A DNA stretch of 7,013 nucleotides. Origin: an uncultured Ruminococcus sp. GTDB taxonomy: Bacteria; Bacillota; Clostridia; Oscillospirales; Ruminococcaceae. Positions within the stretch are counted from its first letter, which is position 1; the number at the start of each line of letters is the position of its first letter. Below the pieces are notes generated by a model that searched no databases, was not told the DNA's origin, and saw nothing but the letters and a program-made list of their open reading frames with translations. The stretch spans positions 1 through 7,013 of the forward strand of contig URTF01000098.1 of NCBI GenBank assembly GCA_900550695.1, read 5' to 3'. Below, piece after piece: positions 1 through 5,256 of the stretch. A program made the position numbers and the translations under genes.

Positions 1-32
1 TCCGTCCATTACAGTAATTCCAAGCAAAAATA

Positions 33-53
33 ATTACGCATTACGCATTACGA
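33..53. repeat. Three tandem 7-bp repeats (ATTACGC type)
   Basis: ATTACGC occurs at 33-39 and 40-46, and ATTACGA at 47-53. It lies just beyond the transaldolase gene, in the short non-coding end of the window (1-65). Similar GCATTA/ATGCGGA strings occur at both edges of the repeat array at 4716-5256. It may therefore be the border of another repeat cluster to the left, which is cut off by the window edge. Confidence 0.5.
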
Positions 54-56
54 ATC

Positions 57-76
57 AGAAAGCGTTTACGCTTTCT
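57..76 (-). terminator. Perfect stem-loop overlapping the tal stop codon
   Basis: AGAAAGCG, a 4-base loop TTTA, and CGCTTTCT form a perfect 8-bp stem whose loop holds the stop codon of the transaldolase gene. On the minus strand it is followed by GATTCGTAATGCG, so there is no T-run. It is a weak candidate for an intrinsic terminator and may instead protect the 3' end of the messenger. The stem is certain; the function is not. Confidence 0.35.
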
Positions 77-713
77 TTGCTCCTTCCCAGTCCTTAAGGA
101 ATCTCTCGATACCGTTGTCTGTAAGTGGGTGCTTTACCATCTGACGGATAACGTTTGCAGGAACTGTTGCGATATCACAGCCAAGTCTTGCGCAGGTCGT
201 AACGTGGATAGGATTTCTGATAGATGCTGCGATGATCTCAGTCTTGATGCCCTGAGCACGGAAGATGTCAACGATCTCTTCGATGAGGTTCATGCCCTCC
301 ATGCCGATATCGTCAAGTCTGCCGAGGAATGGGGAAACGTATGTAGCGCCTGCGTTTGCTGCGAGCATAGCCTGAGCTGCGGAGAAAACGAGTGTTACGT
401 TTGTCTTGATACCCTTGGAGGTAAGGATCTTACAAGCCTTGAGTCCCTCTTCGCACATCGGGAGCTTGATTACGATGTTCTTGTGGATAGCTGCGAGAGG
501 AAGAGCCTCTTCTACCATCTTGTCAGCCTCGAGGGAGATAACTTCTGCGGAGATAGGGCCGTCAACGATAGTTGTGATCTCCTTTACAACTTCCTCAAAA
601 ACTCTGCCTTCCTTTGCGATAAGGGAGGGGTTTGTTGTAACGCCGCAGATAACTCCGAGGTCGTTTGCCCATCTGATGTCGTTTACATTAGCGGTATCGA
701 TAAAAAGTTTCAT
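66..713 (-). CDS. tal: Transaldolase, small TalC/FSA-like type
   Basis: A 215-residue protein, the full length of the short (alpha/beta)8-barrel transaldolase / fructose-6-phosphate aldolase family. Transaldolase moves a dihydroxyacetone unit between sedoheptulose 7-phosphate and glyceraldehyde 3-phosphate in the cytoplasmic non-oxidative pentose phosphate pathway. Visible marks are the N-terminal MKLFIDTAN, GVTTNPSL (residues 24-31), the Schiff-base lysine K83 in NIVIKLP, YVSPFLGRLDD (125-135) and AASIRNP (162-168). At the positions that in E. coli fructose-6-phosphate aldolase are Gln59 and Tyr131, this protein has Glu57 and Phe129, the pattern of true transaldolases. The ATG at 713 follows AAAGGA at normal spacing. 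The regulator gene ends only 32 bp upstream, so the two are probably co-transcribed. In the xylose cluster it would process pentose phosphates made by XylA and XylB. The family is secure; substrate preference is inferred. Confidence 0.95.
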   Translation of the reverse strand: MKLFIDTANVNDIRWANDLGVICGVTTNPSLIAKEGRVFEEVVKEITTIVDGPISAEVISLEADKMVEEALPLAAIHKNIVIKLPMCEEGLKACKILTSKGIKTNVTLVFSAAQAMLAANAGATYVSPFLGRLDDIGMEGMNLIEEIVDIFRAQGIKTEIIAASIRNPIHVTTCARLGCDIATVPANVIRQMVKHPLTDNGIERFLKDWEGAKKA

Positions 714-745
714 GGTATATTTTCCTTTCTTTTAAGGAGATACCG

Positions 746-1558
746 TCAGCTTTCTTTCCTGCCTGCGATCACAAAGCTTTCAAAGAGCGAGTTGTACCGA
801 AGATTTCCCTCGGGAATACGAACATATCCCACTCTCATCGAAACCCCGAACTCACTGCCGTCCGAGCTGACTGTACCACCGTTTAAGCTTAAAATTTTCT
901 CTGCGGCGTTCTGTGCGTCTTTGATATCGGAAAAGTCCGTTATCAGCACGAATTCGTCGCCGCCGATCCTTATCGGGAGCATATCCTCCCCCGAATTTTC
1001 GTCAATTCTGCGCAGACACTCCGCAATGGCGATATCCCCTGCGGCTCTGCCGTAAACATCGTTTATGTACATTAGATGCACCATATCGAAGCAAACGGCA
1101 TACTTTCCGCTGCGCTGTTTTATAAAATCGTAAAGGTGCGAAACATCGAACTTTCTCTTGCCGGTCATAACAATATTCCCCTTTTCATCATATATCTGCA
1201 CATACTCGTCAAGCTTGGGGAAAATTTCGAAAAAGCGCCGTTTCCTGCGAAATTCGGACGGCGTTACGCCCCAGAGCCGCATAAACGCACGGGTAAAGAC
1301 CTCGTGTGAATTATAGCCGTATTTGAGGGCAATTTCAAGTATCGGACTTTCGCTTTTGAGCAGTTCTTTTGCCGCCGCAGTCAGCTTCCGCCTTGAAATA
1401 TAGTCGCTCACGCCAATGTGAAATGTATGGCGGAACATTTTCTGAACGCTCGACAGCGAATAGCCGCACCGCTTGGCGCAAAGCTCCGCCGTGATGTCCT
1501 CCGTTAAATTTTCCTCGATAAATTCAAGTGTGGCAGACAGTTTTTCAAAATTGTTCAT
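746..1558 (-). CDS. AraC-type transcriptional regulator fused to a C-terminal GGDEF domain
   Basis: A 270-residue protein. Residues about 5-107 form an AraC-type double helix-turn-helix domain: LEFIEENLTEDIT, then AKRCGYSLSSVQKMFR (28-43), YISRRKLTAAAKELL (53-67), and the second unit ILEIALKYGYNSHEVFTRAF with GVTPSEFRR (97-105). After a linker, residues about 150-250 form a GGDEF domain: FDMVHLMYIND (157-167), YGRAAGD (169-175) and RIGGDEFVLI (197-206). The GGDEF core and the guanine/ribose-site residues N166 and D175 are kept. The second Asp and the Phe-Lys pair of the usual DxDxFKxIND motif are Val, Leu and Met, the H of YGH is Arg, no RxxD inhibitory site precedes GGDEF, and the usual C-terminal ADxALYxAK helix is missing. 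It may bind GTP or a cyclic dinucleotide without making c-di-GMP. The ATG at 1558 follows GAGGA. It lies between xylB and tal and is the natural candidate regulator of the xylose genes. No membrane segment is seen, so it should be cytoplasmic. Confidence 0.9.
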   Translation of the reverse strand: MNNFEKLSATLEFIEENLTEDITAELCAKRCGYSLSSVQKMFRHTFHIGVSDYISRRKLTAAAKELLKSESPILEIALKYGYNSHEVFTRAFMRLWGVTPSEFRRKRRFFEIFPKLDEYVQIYDEKGNIVMTGKRKFDVSHLYDFIKQRSGKYAVCFDMVHLMYINDVYGRAAGDIAIAECLRRIDENSGEDMLPIRIGGDEFVLITDFSDIKDAQNAAEKILSLNGGTVSSDGSEFGVSMRVGYVRIPEGNLRYNSLFESFVIAGRKES

Positions 1559-1569
1559 GTGTTTTCCTC

Positions 1570-1581
1570 GATAACGTTATC
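1570..1581. promoter_or_regulatory. 12-bp perfect palindrome in the leader of the AraC-GGDEF gene
   Basis: GATAACGTTATC is a perfect palindrome a few bases upstream of the GAGGA ribosome-binding site and downstream of the predicted transcription start near 1597. Its position suits an operator or autoregulatory site. It is too short to give a stable RNA hairpin, so binding by a dimeric protein is the likelier reading. The palindrome is plain; its use is inferred. Confidence 0.45.
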
Positions 1582-1596
1582 TGTAAAAGCTTTCAC
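1582..1596. promoter_or_regulatory. cre-like dyad at the start site of the AraC-GGDEF gene
   Basis: TGTAAAAGCTTTCA (1582-1595) matches the CcpA catabolite-responsive element consensus TGWAARCGYTWNCW at all but the central C. Within it GTnAAAGCTTTnAC (1583-1596) is a dyad with one mismatched pair. It lies at the predicted transcription start of the regulator gene, where a bound repressor would block initiation. It shares TGTAAA with the operator-like sequence in the xylA promoter, which hints at a shared CcpA/LacI-type control. Identification is by pattern only. Confidence 0.4.
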
Positions 1597-1603
1597 TATT
1601 AAT

Positions 1604-1632
1604 ATAATAACATCGCTCGGAGAAAAAGTCTT
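1604..1632 (-). promoter_or_regulatory. Probable extended -10 promoter for the AraC-GGDEF and tal genes
   Basis: On the minus strand, TATTAT (1604-1609) is preceded by TG one base upstream (TGTTATTAT), an extended -10 element. A weak -35, AAGACT (1627-1632), stands 17 bp away. The predicted start near 1597 gives a leader of about 40 bases. The gap between xylB and the regulator is 96 bp, enough for an internal promoter, so regulator and tal could be expressed apart from xylAB. No convincing terminator follows xylB; only a 5-bp stem (GATTT/AAATC) and a short T-run are seen. Confidence 0.45.
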
Positions 1633-1654
1633 GATGATTTGGGGAAATCTGCAA

Positions 1655-3178
1655 TTAAAGTTCTGCGAGTTCTGCAAGCTCGTTCTTTACTGCAGGGTAA
1701 ATCTTATCGTAAAGAGCGAAATACTTGTCATAGACCTCGGAATTCTCCTTGATAGGCTGCTGAACCTTGTCAACGCCGACAATAGCCTTACAAGCCTCGG
1801 GAACTGTCTTGTATATTCCTGCGCCGACCATTGCGAGAATTGCAACACCGAGAGCAGGACCTTCGGACGATGATGCCGTCTTAACGGGACACTTGTAAAG
1901 GTCTGCAAGCATCTGCCGCCAGATAGGTGACTTACCGCCGCCGCCGCAAGCCATCATATCGGAAACGTTGATGCCCATTTCCTTGCATATTTCAACGCAG
2001 TCACGGAGCGAGTAGGAAACGCCCTCCATTACTGCACGCATCATATCACGCTTTGTATGCATTGCGGAAAGTCCGAAGAACATTCCTCTTGCGTTCGGGT
2101 CAAGGTGAGGTGTTCTTTCGCCCATAAGATACGGGAGATAGATAAGGCGGTTCGAGCCGACGGGAACATTTTCGACTTCCTTGTTCATAAGAACATATTC
2201 GTCAACGCCCATTCCCTTTGCCGTGTCCTTTTCAGCCTGACAGAAGTTATCTCTGAACCATTTGAGGGAAAGACCTGCGCCCTGAGTAACGCCCATGATG
2301 TGCCAGCAGTTCGGAACGGCTGCGCAGCAGGTATGTACTCTGCCCTTCGGGTCGATGGAAATGCTTGAAGTATGAGCGAAAACAACGCCGCTCGTGCCGA
2401 TAGTTGTGAAAGCTTTTCCGTCCTCAACAACACCCGTGCCTACTGCTGCAGCAGCATTGTCGCCTGCACCGCCGACAACTACAGTACCCTCTTTAAGTCC
2501 CGTGAGAGCGGCAGCTTCGGCAGTAATTTTGCCCGTGACCTCGCAGGATTCGTAAACCTTTGCGAGCATAGACATATCAATATCGAGCTTTTCGCAGATC
2601 TCCTTGCTCCAGCAGCGGTTCGGAACATCGAGAAGCTGCATACCCGAAGCATCGGAAACCTCCGTTGCGAATTCGCCCGTGAGCTTGTATCTGATATAAT
2701 CCTTAGGAAGAAGAATGTGACGGCACTTCTTGTAATTCTCGGGTTCGTTGTTTCTTACCCAAAGAATTTTTGCAGCCGTCCAGCCCGTGAGTGCAGGGTT
2801 GGCAGTGATCTCGATAAGCTTTTCTCTGCCTATCTTCTCGTTCATCTCGTCAACTTCCTTGGCTGTACGCTGGTCGCACCATATAATGGAACGGCGGATA
2901 ACGTTTCCGTTTTCATCGAGCATAACAAGACCGTGCATCTGTCCCGAAAGACCAACGCCGACAATGTCCCCGCTCTTTACTCCGCTCGTTTCAACAACAG
3001 CCTTAGCCGTGCCGATCGCAGCGTTGTACCAGTCCTCGGGGTCCTGCTCTGCATAGCCGTTCTTCGGCTGATACATAGGATATTCGATCGTTTTTGAAGC
3101 AACGACTGCGCCCTTTTCATCGAAAAGAACGGTCTTAGTGCCGCTTGTTCCAAGGTCGATACCGATTACATATTTCAT
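1655..3178 (-). CDS. xylB: Xylulokinase
   Basis: A 507-residue FGGY-family sugar kinase of usual xylulokinase length. It phosphorylates D-xylulose with ATP to D-xylulose 5-phosphate in the cytoplasm. It starts with the phosphate-binding loop IGIDLGTSGTK (residues 5-15), followed by GLSGQMHGLVMLD (76-88), a substrate-binding region typical of XylB, and IIWCDQRT (98-105). Further on come LLPKDYIRYKLTGE, the catalytic aspartate D240 in GGAGDNAA, the ATP-site TTIGTSGVVF (258-267), LPYLMGERTPHLDP (348-361) and the FGGY C-terminal ACGGGGKSPIW (410-420) with EGPALGVAILA. The ATG at 3178 is chosen because AAAGGA lies 8 bases upstream and the protein then begins exactly at the loop; an upstream GTG at 3211 falls inside a stem-loop. 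It sits 74 bp after xylA, separated by a strong hairpin. The C-terminus is a small repeat, ELAELAEL. Confidence 0.97.
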   Translation of the reverse strand: MKYVIGIDLGTSGTKTVLFDEKGAVVASKTIEYPMYQPKNGYAEQDPEDWYNAAIGTAKAVVETSGVKSGDIVGVGLSGQMHGLVMLDENGNVIRRSIIWCDQRTAKEVDEMNEKIGREKLIEITANPALTGWTAAKILWVRNNEPENYKKCRHILLPKDYIRYKLTGEFATEVSDASGMQLLDVPNRCWSKEICEKLDIDMSMLAKVYESCEVTGKITAEAAALTGLKEGTVVVGGAGDNAAAAVGTGVVEDGKAFTTIGTSGVVFAHTSSISIDPKGRVHTCCAAVPNCWHIMGVTQGAGLSLKWFRDNFCQAEKDTAKGMGVDEYVLMNKEVENVPVGSNRLIYLPYLMGERTPHLDPNARGMFFGLSAMHTKRDMMRAVMEGVSYSLRDCVEICKEMGINVSDMMACGGGGKSPIWRQMLADLYKCPVKTASSSEGPALGVAILAMVGAGIYKTVPEACKAIVGVDKVQQPIKENSEVYDKYFALYDKIYPAVKNELAELAEL

Positions 3179-3211
3179 TGGATCTATCCTTTCGTATTTA
3201 TTAAACAACAC

Positions 3212-3240
3212 ACGCCCCTGCGTCTGAACAGCAGGGGCGT
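3212..3240 (-). terminator. Strong stem-loop between xylA and xylB (partial terminator or stabiliser)
   Basis: ACGCCCCTGC (3212-3221) and GCAGGGGCGT (3231-3240) pair perfectly over 10 bp with a 9-base loop. On the minus strand the stem is followed by GTGTTGTTTAATAAATACG, a broken T-rich tract. It lies 12 bases after the xylA stop codon and 33 bases before the xylB start. It could terminate part of the transcripts or protect the 3' end of xylA mRNA, giving more isomerase than kinase. The stem is certain, its role inferred. Confidence 0.6.
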
Positions 3241-3252
3241 ATTTGACGCAAA

Positions 3253-4578
3253 TTAAAGATCAAAAAGCACGTTGTTAACGATAGCTTCGAGCATTTCCTG
3301 TCTGCCGCTGGAGAGGGAGTCGGTAACTTCGCCCTTTTCAAGAGCATACTTTTCAAGATCAGCCATGCCTACCTTGCCTGCGATGATGTCAGCACCGATA
3401 CCTGTGTTCCATGATGCATAGCGGTCATCAACGAACTTGTCAATTCTGCCGTCAGCGATAAGAGCTCTTGCAGCCTTGAAGCCGAGTGCGAATGTATCCA
3501 TACCTGCAATGTAGCTGTGGAAGATATCCTCGGGAGTGAATGAACCTCTTCTTGCCTTTGCGTCGAAGTTAAGACCGCCGTTTGTGAAGCCGCCTGCCTT
3601 GATAACTTCGTACATGCAGAATGTAGCGTCATAAATGTTTGTCGGGAACTGGTCTGTATCCCAGCCGAGGAGCGGATCGCCCTGGTTAGCATCGATAGAA
3701 CCGAATACGCCGTTATCTCTTGCAACACGGAGTTCGTGCTGGAATGTGTGCTGTGCAAGTGTAGCGTGGTTAGCTTCGATGTTCATCTTGAAATCCTTGT
3801 CAAGTCCGTACTTGCGGAGGAATCCGAGAACTGTTGCTGTATCGAAGTCATACTGGTGCTTTGTTGGCTCCTTTGGCTTAGGTTCGATGTAGAAATCGCC
3901 CTTGTAGCCGATAGAACGTGCATATTCAACAGCCATCTTCATAAGGCGAGCCATATTGTCGAGTTCAAGACCCATATTTGTGTTAAGTAATGTTTCGTAG
4001 CCTTCTCTGCCGCCCCAGAAAACGTAGCCGTTGCCGCCGAGCTTAACGGTAGCATCGATAGCCTTCTTGATCTGAGCAGCTGCGTAAGCGAAAACGTCAG
4101 CGGAAGGAGATGTGCCTGCGCCGTGCATATATCTTGGGTGATCGAAGCACTTAGCTGTACCCCAGAGGAGCTTCTTGCCGGGGTTCTGCTTCATCATTTC
4201 AGCAGTGTAATCAACGATCTCGTCAAACTTAGCATTTGTTTCAGCGAGTGAACCGTACTCAGGGGAAAGATCACGGTCATGCCAGCAGAAATAGTCAATG
4301 GAAAGCTTATCCATAATTTCAAAAGCAACATTGACCTTAGCCTTTGCTCTTGCAACGCTGTCAGCTTCGCCCCAGGTCTTGTCAGCAGTGCCGCAGCCGA
4401 ACATATCAGTGCCGTCGCCGCCCATAGTATGCCACCAGGAAAGTGCAAACTTGAGGTGTTCTCTCATAGGCTTGCCGTCGATGATCTCATCGGGGTTGTA
4501 ATACTTGAATGCAAGGGCGTTCTTGCTGTCCTTGCCCTCAAAAGGGATCTTGCCGATTTCTTTGAAAAATTCGCTCAT
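3253..4578 (-). CDS. xylA: Xylose isomerase, class II
   Basis: A 441-residue TIM-barrel enzyme converting D-xylose to D-xylulose with two divalent metal ions; it normally works as a cytoplasmic tetramer. The N-terminal extension ending in WWHTMGGDGTDMFG marks the longer class II form. All catalytic and metal ligands are visible: H100 and D103 in CWHDRD, E232 and K234 in YIEPKPKEPTKHQYDFD, E268 and H271 in NIEANHATL, D296 in SIDANQGDP, D307 and D309 in GWDTDQFPT, and D339 in LNFDAKAR. The ATG at 4578 is preceded by an excellent GGGAGG at 8 bases. It is the first gene of the xylose cluster and has its own strong promoter upstream. Base composition and codon use look like those of xylB. Nothing is missing or broken. 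Confidence 0.98.
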   Translation of the reverse strand: MSEFFKEIGKIPFEGKDSKNALAFKYYNPDEIIDGKPMREHLKFALSWWHTMGGDGTDMFGCGTADKTWGEADSVARAKAKVNVAFEIMDKLSIDYFCWHDRDLSPEYGSLAETNAKFDEIVDYTAEMMKQNPGKKLLWGTAKCFDHPRYMHGAGTSPSADVFAYAAAQIKKAIDATVKLGGNGYVFWGGREGYETLLNTNMGLELDNMARLMKMAVEYARSIGYKGDFYIEPKPKEPTKHQYDFDTATVLGFLRKYGLDKDFKMNIEANHATLAQHTFQHELRVARDNGVFGSIDANQGDPLLGWDTDQFPTNIYDATFCMYEVIKAGGFTNGGLNFDAKARRGSFTPEDIFHSYIAGMDTFALGFKAARALIADGRIDKFVDDRYASWNTGIGADIIAGKVGMADLEKYALEKGEVTDSLSSGRQEMLEAIVNNVLFDL

Positions 4579-4643
4579 TTTTATTTCCTCCCAAAATCTG
4601 ATTATAAAATTTGATTTTGCAAATAGTTGATCTATTACAATAT

Positions 4644-4672
4644 ATTTTACATTGTAAACGATTTACTGTCAA
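4644..4672 (-). promoter_or_regulatory. Near-consensus sigma-A promoter of xylA
   Basis: On the minus strand TTGACA (4667-4672), an exact consensus -35, is followed after exactly 17 bp by TAAAAT (4644-4649), five of six matches to the -10. The predicted start near 4637 gives a leader of about 60 bases ending in GGGAGG and the xylA ATG. The DNA upstream of the -35 (about 4681-4715) is very A/T-rich and could act as an UP element. A strong promoter suits an abundant metabolic enzyme and implies that regulation is by repression. Confidence 0.85.
4646..4666. promoter_or_regulatory. Operator-like array of three alternating half-sites in the xylA promoter spacer
   Basis: On the plus strand TTTAC (4646-4650), GTAAA (4654-4658) and TTTAC (4662-4666) alternate with 3-base gaps, so two overlapping dyads share the middle half-site. 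The array covers the whole -35/-10 spacer and part of the -10, where a bound repressor would exclude RNA polymerase. TTGTAAACGATTTACT resembles the CcpA cre site but has AC instead of CA at the end. It does not resemble the Bacillus XylR operator that I recall. A LacI-family or CcpA-type protein is the best guess. Confidence 0.6.
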
Positions 4673-4715
4673 GGGGGTTTTGTAAAAATTATATAAAATT
4701 TTCGGAATTTTTTAA

Positions 4716-4725
4716 ATGCGGAATT
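4716..4725. repeat. Left outer inverted repeat of the xylA-upstream repeat array
   Basis: ATGCGGAATT here is the exact reverse complement of 5247-5256, which overlaps the metallophosphoesterase stop codon. With its partner it encloses all the A, B and foldback repeats in this gene-free stretch. It is followed by GAATTAGGAATTAG, a short imperfect direct repeat. At 10 bp the match alone could be chance; the position at the edges makes it worth noting. Confidence 0.4.
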
Positions 4726-4761
4726 AGGAATTAGTTTTGCTGCTGCAACAAATGTGCCGAA

Positions 4762-4792
4762 AACCGTAGGGGCGGATTCTATATCCGCCCGA
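4762..4792 (+). repeat. Hairpin repeat type A, copy 1
   Basis: A 31-bp sequence of the form aaCCGTAG + GGGCGGAT / ATCCGCCC + GA. It folds into a G/C-rich hairpin and matches 5155-5185 perfectly as an inverted copy. No T-run follows on either strand, so it is not a normal terminator. It looks like a small dispersed intergenic repeat of the kind found in clostridial genomes (from recall). Confidence 0.8.
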
Positions 4793-4798
4793 TGAAAC

Positions 4799-4930
4799 GT
4801 GTAATTCTAAGGAAACGCTGATTAATACGTTTCTGCCGTTTTCAAAATATCCTCAAATGTTGAAACTCGTACATTTTTCAAAACGGCGAAACGGACGCGT
4901 CGCTTTAATCAGCGTATTCCTAACATACAC
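4799..4930. mobile_element. Foldback (MITE-like) element, about 130 bp
   Basis: Outer arms 4811-4825 and 4905-4920 (AGGAA..ACGCTGATTAA against TTAATCAGCGTATTCCT) pair with one bulge. Inner arms 4828-4842 and 4880-4893 (CGTTTC..GCCGTTTT against AAAACGGCGAAACG) pair with one bulge. Weaker pairing reaches out to GTGTA (4799-4803) and TACAC (4926-4930). There is no open reading frame. A long imperfect hairpin lacking coding capacity is typical of a non-autonomous miniature element. I see no clear target-site duplication, so a structured RNA is the alternative. Confidence 0.55.
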
Positions 4931-4947
4931 ATAATGCGGATAACGAT

Positions 4948-4974
4948 GTAGGGGACGGGTTTCCCGTCCCGATT
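4948..4974 (+). repeat. Hairpin repeat type B, copy 1
   Basis: A 27-bp sequence of the form GTAG + GGGACGGG + TTT + CCCGTCCC + GATT. It is an 8-bp perfect G/C stem with a 3-base loop and is repeated exactly, inverted, at 5086-5112. It shares the GTAGGGG start and the CCCGA end with type A but has a different stem sequence. Confidence 0.8.
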
Positions 4975-4989
4975 TAACGCAGTCGAAAC

Positions 4990-5035
4990 AAAAAAACAAA
5001 CCTATTTTCATTGGGAATAATCGTTGAAAATAGGT
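4990..5035 (-). terminator. Intrinsic terminator for minus-strand transcription
   Basis: ACCTATTTTCA (5000-5010) and TGAAAATAGGT (5025-5035) form an 11-bp stem with a 14-base loop. On the minus strand the stem is followed by TTGTTTTTTTG, a good T-tract, and on the plus strand by none. It lies 220 bp beyond the metallophosphoesterase stop codon, so it probably ends that transcript and insulates xylA from it. The stem is A/T-rich, which lowers its strength. Confidence 0.6.
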
Positions 5036-5085
5036 CTGTCTTATTATATTTCGTTATGTTTATATGTGCCGGAAATTGCTGACGC

Positions 5086-5112
5086 AATCGGGACGGGAAA
5101 CCCGTCCCCTAC
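5086..5112 (-). repeat. Hairpin repeat type B, copy 2 (inverted)
   Basis: This is the exact reverse complement of 4948-4974 over 27 bp, with stem GGGACGGG/CCCGTCCC and loop AAA. A small separate stem, ATTGC-TGAC-GCAAT, adjoins it at 5075-5088. The CGG that follows matches the CCG start of type A rather than copy 1 of type B. Confidence 0.8.
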
Positions 5113-5154
5113 GGTTGTATCTGTTTTATGCGTTTGTATTTCGATATGCGTTAT

Positions 5155-5185
5155 TCGGGCGGATATAGAATCCGCCCCTACGGTT
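5155..5185 (-). repeat. Hairpin repeat type A, copy 2 (inverted)
   Basis: This is the exact reverse complement of 4762-4792 over 31 bp. With the type B pair it makes the order A, foldback, B, terminator, B-inverted, A-inverted. The remaining DNA from 5186 to 5246 shows no gene or clear signal. Confidence 0.8.
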
Positions 5186-5246
5186 AAAACTGTCTTTCAC
5201 GGAACAGTGAAGCTCAATTTCGAATAACCACGCATTATCAATTGTC

Positions 5247-5256
5247 AATTCCGCAT
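5247..5256. repeat. Right outer inverted repeat, overlapping a stop codon
   Basis: AATTCCGCAT is the reverse complement of 4716-4725. Its last base is part of the metallophosphoesterase stop codon (5256-5258), so the repeat array begins directly at the gene end. Next to it CGCATTATCAATTG resembles the ATTACGC strings at 33-53. Confidence 0.4.

Noticed and set aside
129..1055. A 308-codon open frame on the plus strand across tal and the end of the regulator gene
   Set aside because: It is antisense to two well-supported genes, crosses their junction, is Cys/Asp/Ser-rich without any recognisable domain, and has no ribosome-binding site. It is a by-product of codon usage on the other strand.
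2372..3097. A 241-codon plus-strand open frame inside xylB
   Set aside because: Antisense to xylB, whose full set of motifs is intact. No domain or start signal is visible.
3209..3211. Upstream GTG start for xylB, adding 11 residues
   Set aside because: It lies within the intergenic hairpin and lacks a ribosome-binding site, while the ATG at 3178 has AAAGGA and begins directly at the phosphate-binding loop.
4579..4643. Riboswitch or T-box in the xylA leader
   Set aside because: The leader is only about 60 bases and A/T-rich. Only a weak CAAAATC/GATTTTG stem is seen, with no known aptamer motif.
4762..5185. CRISPR array
   Set aside because: Only two copies of each repeat exist, they are inverted rather than direct, and spacing is irregular. 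No cas gene is present.
5024..5227. A 67-codon plus-strand open frame in the gene-free stretch
   Set aside because: It reads through hairpin copies B2 and A2 and the arm of the terminator hairpin. The protein is an accidental translation of repeats and has no ribosome-binding site.
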